DNA from: Bacteroidales bacterium
GTDB taxonomy: Bacteria; Bacteroidota; Bacteroidia; Bacteroidales; Muribaculaceae
DNA: 64,000 nucleotides
Direction of reading: 5' to 3'
Assembly: GCA_019416285.1 (NCBI GenBank)
Contig: DXXM01000002.1
Coordinates: 1 to 64,000, forward strand
The stretch's first letter is position 1; the number at the start of each line of letters is the position of its first letter. This document shows positions 58,609 through 64,000 of this stretch, piece by piece. Under the pieces are notes generated by a model. The model was not told the DNA's origin and did no database searches. It saw only the letters and a program-made list of their open reading frames with translations. The position numbers and the translations under genes were made by a program.

Positions 58609-58774
58609 AATAATAAGCAGAAAGCCATAGAGCTTTCAGATAAAGAGATTATAATCATAGGTAAGATTTAGGTACTACAGGTAAAAGATTTGTTTTTCGT
58701 TAGATTTGAAGAACTATTTTAACTACGTTAGATTCTGTTGAGAGCAGTCCTCGTGAAGAAGGTTGCTCTTTTTT
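58609..58774 (+). ncRNA. Candidate small RNA 1
   Basis: A promoter (TTG 58572-58574, twenty bases, TATCTTTG 58595-58602) is followed about 165 bases later by a hairpin (58741-58746 / 58764-58769, with an inner CCT/AGG) and a run of six T. No open frame of note lies between. The unit looks like an independent short transcript. No known family recognised. Confidence 0.45.
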
Positions 58775-59140
58775 ATGTATCTATGTGTGGCTATAGCCGC
58801 ATTTATGTATCTGCACTTCCTTCTTTGTGTATCTGTGTTTGCTTCTTGATGTCACTATGCAGGCTTGTCTATTACCGCAACTGTTCTCTCCGATTGTACG
58901 GCAGAAGTGGTATTTCCGTAGTCCGGTTTGTCACAATAACGATAGGAAATATTTTGGCATATATGGATTAAATGTTGCATAGCAACTGAAAAACACCTAG
59001 GTGATACTTATATAATGGTTTATATAGATTGTTTCCTATGTAGAATGTAATTTATTTGATATTAAGTGTTTATAATTATAATCATTGATATTGTATTTTG
59101 AATATACGATAAAGTACCCTTTCGGGGCTTGTCTGGTGAC
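58775..59140. other. Gene-free stretch between the two candidate small RNAs
   Basis: A 77-codon frame starting with TTG at 58738 runs into this stretch but begins at the edge of the terminator hairpin and shows no domain, so it is not called. The second half is AT-rich. A short TTGC-ata-GCAA hairpin lies near 58973. Nothing else recognised. Confidence 0.4.
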
Positions 59141-59154
59141 TATCTTTGCAATGT

Positions 59155-59290
59155 GTAAAATTTAATCAGTTTAAAGGATTGTGATATTTAAGCAATTTAA
59201 GTGAAGATTATTCGTTAATTATGCTAAGTGTTTAGACAAAATCTATTAACCGCGGGCGCCTCGTGAGAAGTGCCCGCGGTTGTTTTTGTG
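59155..59290 (+). ncRNA. Candidate small RNA 2
   Basis: A -7 box TATCTTTG at 59141-59148 (weak -33) is followed by about 95 AT-rich bases without an open frame, then a very strong terminator: AACCGCGGGC (59248-59257) / GCCCGCGGTT (59272-59281) and a T-run. The two convergent features define a transcript of about 135 bases. No known family recognised. Confidence 0.45.
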
Positions 59291-59385
59291 CCTTGGCGCG
59301 TTACCTCGTCTCTTTGTAGATTGCCCGTCTGTTGGGCGATTGTGTTTCAGCTGTCCCGTCGGAGAGCATAAAAACATGAGTATAG

Positions 59386-59422
59386 AAAATGTGGGCGATG
59401 TCTAATCGACATTGCCCACACA
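59386..59422 (-). terminator. Terminator of the PCMD-domain gene
   Basis: Arms 59390-59402 and 59408-59420 (13 bp, one G-T pair) with T residues on the minus-strand side. Confidence 0.75.
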
Positions 59423-59460
59423 GAGGGTTAGGTTTTGAAAACTCTTAGCGTGTGTACGCT

Positions 59461-60906
59461 TTATTTCAGAATGACTTTGCTGACAGTCTTACCCTGACGC
59501 TTGATGTAGAGGCCGGGAGTGAGGTGGTCAGCAGCAATCTTTATACCCTGAAGGTTGAAGTATTCCACGGGTACGTTCTCGTCAGCGGCGATGTTGTCGA
59601 TTCCTGACGATGCGGGGTTGGTGGTGAAGGTCACGTTGATGGGGATACCGCTCCACATTACAGAAATCTTCATGTTGGCCACACCCTGAGCGTCGGTTGT
59701 ACCGTTGAGATCAACGTCGGCAGTGATGGCTCCGCCCATGAGTGACATGTCTTTTACGGAACCCTTGTAGGTTGTCACGCCGTCGGCTGCGGTGGTCATG
59801 TCAACGTCCTTGAGGTTGATGTCGCCGAGAGGCATCGGTGAACCGCCCATGGTGAGTGTGAGGTCGGGGAGGAGGAAGTCACACTTGTTGTCGCCGGTCT
59901 TGGTGATTTTGATGGTCGAAGCCTGGTCTGTGGCGATATTCCCACCGTTCATCTCGATGTTGAGGTAGCCGGGATAAGATTTTTCGGCGCTTTCAGCATA
60001 GAGAAGGTTTACATTGTCGACAGTGATTGAATTGTCTTTTCCGACAACGTCAGCACCTCCGAAATAGTCGCCTGCTGCGATGATGATATTAATCATCTCA
60101 GGAGTGGCGTCTGATTTATATTCGAATGTGCCGGTAAACTTAGTCCACTCGGAAGCATCTTCAGTGATTTCGCCTGTGAGTACAGCGATAAGCTCTGCAT
60201 CGTCAGTCTTAGTAACCTCGCCGCCTTGGGGAGTTTCCATTCCTAAGATGCAACGGTCTCGGTCAACCATATCTTTGCACACGGGGTCGCCGGCCATGTA
60301 TATAATCGAAGGAACATTTTTCTGTGTCCAGTGACCTTTCCAAAGATAGGCAACCACGGTTGATTTTTCGGCAGGTTTGTCTGTTCCGCGACTCCGCTTA
60401 TACATAAATTCAAGTCCGGTGGGACGTTCAGTAAATGCAACGCCGCCGAAAGCACCGCCATCGCTGTTGTTTATTATGATTTTGAAGCCCTCGGAAAAAT
60501 CAAACGCCGGATTTGCTGTGGACCACGATGTCCCTAGTGTGATATATCCCGGAACAATCTGGCTTTCCATAAATGGATTGGGGTTATTTGTTAATTTGAC
60601 AGCTGTTTTAGATTCATAGCCTTCCACAGCACTCCCGACAACAGTCGCTCCTAAACCGGAGGGATTGCCTTCATAGACAGAAGTCATTCCGGATACATTT
60701 GAAATAATCCAACCGGTAGGATTTTTGTCTACGACAAAAGCGCTTAATTCACCTCTTACTTCATCGCTTCCGTAGAATGTCCAGGGCACGCAATTAACCC
60801 ATTCTCCTTCAAAATCGGAATTGGGAATCTGAGTCTGCGCCATAAGATTGGGGGCCACGATGCCTGTCAGCATCAAGCCGAGTGACGTTTTGTAAAGTAA
60901 TTTCAT
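59461..60906 (-). CDS. Secreted PCMD-domain protein with calycin-like domain and sorting-type tail
   Basis: With the ATG at 60906 the product is 481 residues: signal peptide (KLLYKTSLGLMLTGIVAPNLMAQ), a PCMD-like N-terminal domain beginning PNSDFEGEW, then a calycin-like lipid-binding-type beta region (PGYLNIEMNGGNIATDQ, LPDLTLTMGGSPMPLGD; residues 300-400). A C-terminal tail with VEYFNLQGIKI and PGLYIKRQGKTVSKVILK resembles Bacteroidota sorting tails. A longer frame to 61038 covers the -7 box at 61036-61043 and is rejected. It is divergent from a second PCMD gene. Function unknown, surface carbohydrate role suggested. Confidence 0.82.
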   Translation of the reverse strand: MKLLYKTSLGLMLTGIVAPNLMAQTQIPNSDFEGEWVNCVPWTFYGSDEVRGELSAFVVDKNPTGWIISNVSGMTSVYEGNPSGLGATVVGSAVEGYESKTAVKLTNNPNPFMESQIVPGYITLGTSWSTANPAFDFSEGFKIIINNSDGGAFGGVAFTERPTGLEFMYKRSRGTDKPAEKSTVVAYLWKGHWTQKNVPSIIYMAGDPVCKDMVDRDRCILGMETPQGGEVTKTDDAELIAVLTGEITEDASEWTKFTGTFEYKSDATPEMINIIIAAGDYFGGADVVGKDNSITVDNVNLLYAESAEKSYPGYLNIEMNGGNIATDQASTIKITKTGDNKCDFLLPDLTLTMGGSPMPLGDINLKDVDMTTAADGVTTYKGSVKDMSLMGGAITADVDLNGTTDAQGVANMKISVMWSGIPINVTFTTNPASSGIDNIAADENVPVEYFNLQGIKIAADHLTPGLYIKRQGKTVSKVILK

Positions 60907-61035
60907 AAATAATAAATGATTATAATTGGTTTTTACGGATTCTGAATATGGTGAAATCGGATTTTTTACCGAATGGTTGAAACCAATATCATCGGCCATA
61001 GTTGAAACATAGATATCAATGATGAATTTACCCGG

Positions 61036-61043
61036 CAAAGGTA
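61036..61043 (-). promoter_or_regulatory. -7 box of the leftward PCMD gene
   Basis: Minus-strand TACCTTTG. Leader to the ATG at 60906 would be about 125 bases. No good -33 at standard spacing. Confidence 0.5.
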
Positions 61044-61131
61044 AGGATTATTTATGATTATTGATTAAAAAGCCCACAAAATCGCCATTTTTAACACTAA
61101 AATGGCAAATTAATGGCAATATTGTAATGCG

Positions 61132-61166
61132 TTTGCGGTAAATCTGACGAATTTTCTGTAAATTTG
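61132..61166 (+). promoter_or_regulatory. Promoter of the rightward PCMD lipoprotein gene
   Basis: TTTG at 61132-61135, twenty-three bases, TAAATTTG at 61159-61166. Leader about 85 bases. The 352 bases between the divergent PCMD genes hold only these promoters. Confidence 0.6.
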
Positions 61167-61258
61167 TGGCTAATTTGAGGTAATGTTTCCGAGCCTGCTG
61201 GTTGCGGGGATTCGGCGGTTTACCTTACGTTTCTATTTAACAGAATACTGAATTTATT

Positions 61259-62398
61259 ATGAAATTTGCCAGCTGGATTGCAGTTGTCTGTATTATGACT
61301 GTCGCTGTGTCCTGTATTAAGAAAGAGCCACTCAATACCGAGTGCGATATTGTGGCCGTCACTCTCCCCGACGATGCTCTCAACAGACGTCCAATCATTG
61401 AAAATGACAGAGTGACGCTTATCGTTAAGAACCATGTTAATATTACCGAACTTGCGCCAGAGTTTGTTCTGACGCCCGGCGCCACCATCACACCCGAGAG
61501 CGGAACAGTGAGAGATTTCACCGAGCCTCAGACCTATGTGGTGACTTCTGAAGATCGTGAGTGGAGCAAGACCTACACCATCAACGTGCAGCGCAACAAC
61601 GCCATCAACCTTAAATACGGATTTGAGGACATACGCCTTGTGACCACGAGTCAGAAAGGACAGTATGACGAATTTTATGATGTCAGCATCGACGAAACAA
61701 CCCACCGCCGTGACACGATGATATGGGCGAGCGGAAATCCCGGCTTCGCGCTCACCAACGGAGCGAATCCTCCCGACACCTATCCTACATTCCAGGCCGA
61801 TGGCGGATATGTGGGTAAATGTGCGAAAATGGTCACACGAACCACAGGCCCGTGGGGTGCTATGGTGAAGAAGCCGATTGCGGCCGGTAATCTTTATATA
61901 GGTACGTTCAACGTGAACATCGCCGTGGCCCGACCGCTTGAAGCCACCCAGTTTGGTACTCCCTTCTTCAGTGTGCCCCGCTATTTCAGCGGTTATTACA
62001 AGTACACTCCCGGGGAGCTCTATCAGAAGTTCAATGCCGAGACAAATAAACTTGAGGATGTCCCCGGCAAGCAGGACGAGTGCAACGTCTATGCCGTGTT
62101 CTATGAATCTACTTCGGATATGGAGCGTCTTGACGGATCAAATGTGTTGAGCGACGACAACCCCAACATCATTGCCGTGGCCCGTCTCAGCGAAGAGCAG
62201 CGCCGTGGAGCGACTGAATGGACATACTTCCATCTGCCTTTCGTGTTCCGTACCGGGAAAGACATTGATGAGAAAAAACTTGAGGACGGTCTCTATAATA
62301 TTACGATTGTGATGACCGCGAGCATCGACGGCGACTATTTCTCGGGAGCAATCGGCAGCACACTGATGGTCGACGAGCTTGAAATCTCATGCTTCTGA
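61259..62398 (+). CDS. PCMD-domain lipoprotein
   Basis: A 379-residue lipoprotein (lipobox VAVSC, Cys near residue 19) with an N-terminal Ig-like/cadherin-type beta domain (residues 25-115, ending DREWSKTYTINV) and a C-terminal PCMD domain (putative carbohydrate metabolism domain). The latter includes GNPGFALTNGANPPDTYPT near residue 158 and a WTYFHLPFVF strand near 320. Such proteins are found on the surface of Bacteroidota, often near outer-membrane barrels, as here. Precise ligand unknown. Confidence 0.87.
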   Translation: MKFASWIAVVCIMTVAVSCIKKEPLNTECDIVAVTLPDDALNRRPIIENDRVTLIVKNHVNITELAPEFVLTPGATITPESGTVRDFTEPQTYVVTSEDREWSKTYTINVQRNNAINLKYGFEDIRLVTTSQKGQYDEFYDVSIDETTHRRDTMIWASGNPGFALTNGANPPDTYPTFQADGGYVGKCAKMVTRTTGPWGAMVKKPIAAGNLYIGTFNVNIAVARPLEATQFGTPFFSVPRYFSGYYKYTPGELYQKFNAETNKLEDVPGKQDECNVYAVFYESTSDMERLDGSNVLSDDNPNIIAVARLSEEQRRGATEWTYFHLPFVFRTGKDIDEKKLEDGLYNITIVMTASIDGDYFSGAIGSTLMVDELEISCF

Positions 62399-62447
62399 TT
62401 CAACCACCTATTATATAAAATATGTAACACAGAAGATTTTTGTTGAC

Positions 62448-63221
62448 ATGAAAAAATATATTCTTCTTATAGCGATGGTTTTCGCCGGCCTCGCCGCCAA
62501 ATCCCAGTCGGAACGTCCGGGTAGTATATGGCGCTCGGTTGCGCTGGGTCTTGAATACGAAGTGAACGCCGGTATGAATATAGGTGGTGCGTCGCCGATT
62601 CCTCTTCCCGCCGAGATTCGCGCGATTGATTCATATCAGCCACATCTCAATCTTCAGATAGGCACGAGCATTACCAAATGGTTTCGCAAGAACGGCAAAT
62701 GGGGAGTGATGTCGGGTTTCCGTCTTGAATCAAAAGGCATGGAGACCAAAGCCACGGTGAAAAACTATGGCATGGAGATTATCCAGGACGGTAAGAAGCT
62801 CAGCGGCAAATGGACAGGACATGTGCAGACTAAATACTCCACCCAGCAGCTCACGGTGCCCATTGTGGCAGTGTATCGCTTTAATGAACGGTGGAAAATG
62901 AATCTCGGTCCTTACTTCGCCTACGCTTTCACCAACAGTTTCGACGGCTATGTCTATGACGGTTATCTGCGCGAGGGAAATCCCACAGGCAATAAAGTGA
63001 CATTCGAGGACGATGCCCGCGCCACATACGATTTCGGCGATAATCTGCGCCGTTTTCAGTGGGGTCTCCAGTGCGGCGGCTCATGGCGCGCTTTCAAACG
63101 TCTTTCAGTCAATGCCAACCTGACATGGGGCCTCAATGATATTTTTGAAAAATCATTCAAGACGGTGACTTTCAACATGTATCCGATATATTTTAATGTC
63201 GGTTTCGGATATATGTTCTGA
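62448..63221 (+). CDS. Outer-membrane beta-barrel protein (PorT-type)
   Basis: With the ATG at 62448 the product is 257 residues: signal peptide (KKYILLIAMVFAGLAAKSQ), then an outer-membrane beta-barrel of the PorT/OMP_b-brl_2 type with strands such as LNLQIGTSITKWFRKNG, MNLGPYFAYAFTNSFDGYVYD, and the terminal strand YFNVGFGYMF. The open frame extends to 62379, overlapping the lipoprotein gene, but those residues precede a complete signal peptide. Probably expressed together with the PCMD lipoprotein and forms an envelope assembly with it. Confidence 0.85.
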   Translation: MKKYILLIAMVFAGLAAKSQSERPGSIWRSVALGLEYEVNAGMNIGGASPIPLPAEIRAIDSYQPHLNLQIGTSITKWFRKNGKWGVMSGFRLESKGMETKATVKNYGMEIIQDGKKLSGKWTGHVQTKYSTQQLTVPIVAVYRFNERWKMNLGPYFAYAFTNSFDGYVYDGYLREGNPTGNKVTFEDDARATYDFGDNLRRFQWGLQCGGSWRAFKRLSVNANLTWGLNDIFEKSFKTVTFNMYPIYFNVGFGYMF

Positions 63222-63247
63222 TTCGCCGGAATTAGAAGAGATACGGA

Positions 63248-63296
63248 CAGAGCCCCGCGGAATCGACAGCCGGTCGATTCCGCGGGGCTCTGCTTA
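63248..63296. terminator. Bidirectional terminator between the barrel gene and the PEP/pyruvate-binding gene
   Basis: Perfect 20-bp GC-rich inverted repeat 63248-63267 / 63273-63292 with a 5-base loop, between convergent genes. Confidence 0.85.
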
Positions 63297-63335
63297 TTTG
63301 TATACTGTACTGAGTTATACCGTTCTGACAATGAA

Positions 63336-64000
63336 TCAGACTTCGGGTTTGACCACTACGCCTGTGCCTTTGAGTCCGTTGACGCCGATGGCGAGCGGTT
63401 GAGCGAAAGTGACTATCCGTACAAACTCGCTTTCATAGACGGCAGGCTGCGCGTTGAGGAACTCCACGTCGTAGAGGTCGGTAATCGGGTCGCCTTCCTT
63501 GCGGCGCGCGTTGGTGTCGATGGTGAAGTAGGCCACTCCGAATGACGTCAGGTTCTGGAAGAAGTGCGTGCCCTGGCTCGGTTCTATGCGGTAGCTGGGG
63601 AGTGACGACTCCACTATCAGGCGCGCGGCCGAGATTGCCGGCCATTTCACGGGGATGCCGAGAGCTGTATCCGACGAGCCCCAGCGACCGGGGCCGATGA
63701 GCACATAGCGTTCCTCCTGGTCAAGGAAGCCGCGGTTGATTTTCTCGATTTCGCGGGCTATGAGTGAATTGTTGGACGATGAGAACTTCTCGGGTCTGAC
63801 GTAGACCACTGTGTTTACCCCTTCGATATTGCCGTGGCCGAGGGCTGTGCCGGATTTGAGCAGTAGTTTCTCGTCAGGTGTATTCATCAGCGCCTCGTCC
63901 ACAGTCTCCTTGCGGTCGACAATCGGGCGGATCTGTAGCCAGTAGAGTTTGCCTTTGGACTGTCCGTTGATGTCGACCATACCGGCAAATTCAATCTCCA
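63336..64000 (-). CDS. PEP/pyruvate-binding (PpsA/PPDK-like) protein, C-terminal part; cut by window edge
   Basis: The frame enters from the right edge and reads EIEFAGMVDINGQ, so the ATG at 63980 is internal. About 220 C-terminal residues are present: YWLQIRPIVDRKET, a GTALGHGNIEG stretch, RYVLIGPGRWGSSDTALG and the FFQNLTSFGVAYFTID region. This is the C-terminal half of the large Bacteroidota proteins with an N-terminal pyruvate-phosphate-dikinase-type PEP/pyruvate (ATP-grasp) domain. Their reaction is not established. The ATP-grasp part lies outside the window. Confidence 0.82.
   Translation of the reverse strand, partial: EIEFAGMVDINGQSKGKLYWLQIRPIVDRKETVDEALMNTPDEKLLLKSGTALGHGNIEGVNTVVYVRPEKFSSSNNSLIAREIEKINRGFLDQEERYVLIGPGRWGSSDTALGIPVKWPAISAARLIVESSLPSYRIEPSQGTHFFQNLTSFGVAYFTIDTNARRKEGDPITDLYDVEFLNAQPAVYESEFVRIVTFAQPLAIGVNGLKGTGVVVKPEV

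Noticed and set aside
58738..58971. 77-codon frame starting with TTG, with hydrophobic and cysteine-rich content.
   Set aside because: It starts at the edge of a terminator hairpin, uses an alternative start, shows no domain, and has no promoter in a sensible place.
1..64000. CRISPR arrays, tRNA and rRNA genes.
   Set aside because: No repeat-spacer pattern and no cloverleaf or rRNA sequence was recognised on either strand.

Overview
The window is chromosomal DNA of a Bacteroidales bacterium, most likely of the gut family Muribaculaceae (the family call is an inference). Supporting signs are the promoter type (a -7 box of the form TAnnTTTG with a TTG/TTTG about 19-23 bases upstream, seen before many genes), families largely confined to Bacteroidota (DUF4293, DUF6377, PCMD-domain proteins, the sigma/Spy-like gene set, RteA/RteB) and menaquinone genes. 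There is no tRNA, rRNA or CRISPR array that I can see.

Left part (1-14.8 kb): housekeeping and accessory genes. These are nhaA, pgk, a YjbQ-family protein, a two-gene ThrE-like exporter with a LysR regulator, a secreted S9 peptidase, an MmcQ/YjbR protein, a LysE-type exporter and a CBM9-like protein. They end in an AraC regulator divergent from a redox-flavoured operon: carboxymuconolactone decarboxylase-cupin protein, lipoprotein flavodoxin, dienelactone-hydrolase-like protein and a 40-residue lipoprotein stub.

Middle (about 14.8-29.9 kb): a CTnDOT-family integrative element of about 15 kb. It has two tandem tyrosine recombinases, two excisionase-like HTH genes, a DUF3408 gene, a candidate oriT of nested inverted repeats, mobA, and at the right end rteA-rteB. 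The relaxase, coupling-protein and transfer genes that normally follow mobA are absent. In their place is an AT-richer cargo: an AraC regulator divergent from a tightly coupled operon of EamA transporter, stand-alone LpxC, metallo-beta-lactamase-fold hydrolase and rubrerythrin, followed by a broken PepSY membrane gene that abuts rteA. This cargo is the most unusual thing in the window. The element appears to have inserted into a flavodoxin gene: the lipoprotein stub on the left and the flavodoxin-family ORF on the right look like the two halves.

Right part (30-64 kb): gdhA; a leftward run menB-menC-menE-glycosyltransferase-flippase-like protein-NfeD; serB; a leftward run of ECF sigma factor, putative anti-sigma protein, Spy-like protein and a giant alpha-2-macroglobulin; a small beta-barrel and an LptD-like protein; lrp, mtaB, a GT2 glycosyltransferase, surE, DUF4293 and DUF6377 genes; an approximately 1-kb gene-free stretch with two candidate small RNAs; a PCMD-domain gene cluster; and the 3' part of a PEP/pyruvate-binding protein running off the edge. 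Convergent gene pairs are separated by strong bidirectional hairpin terminators.
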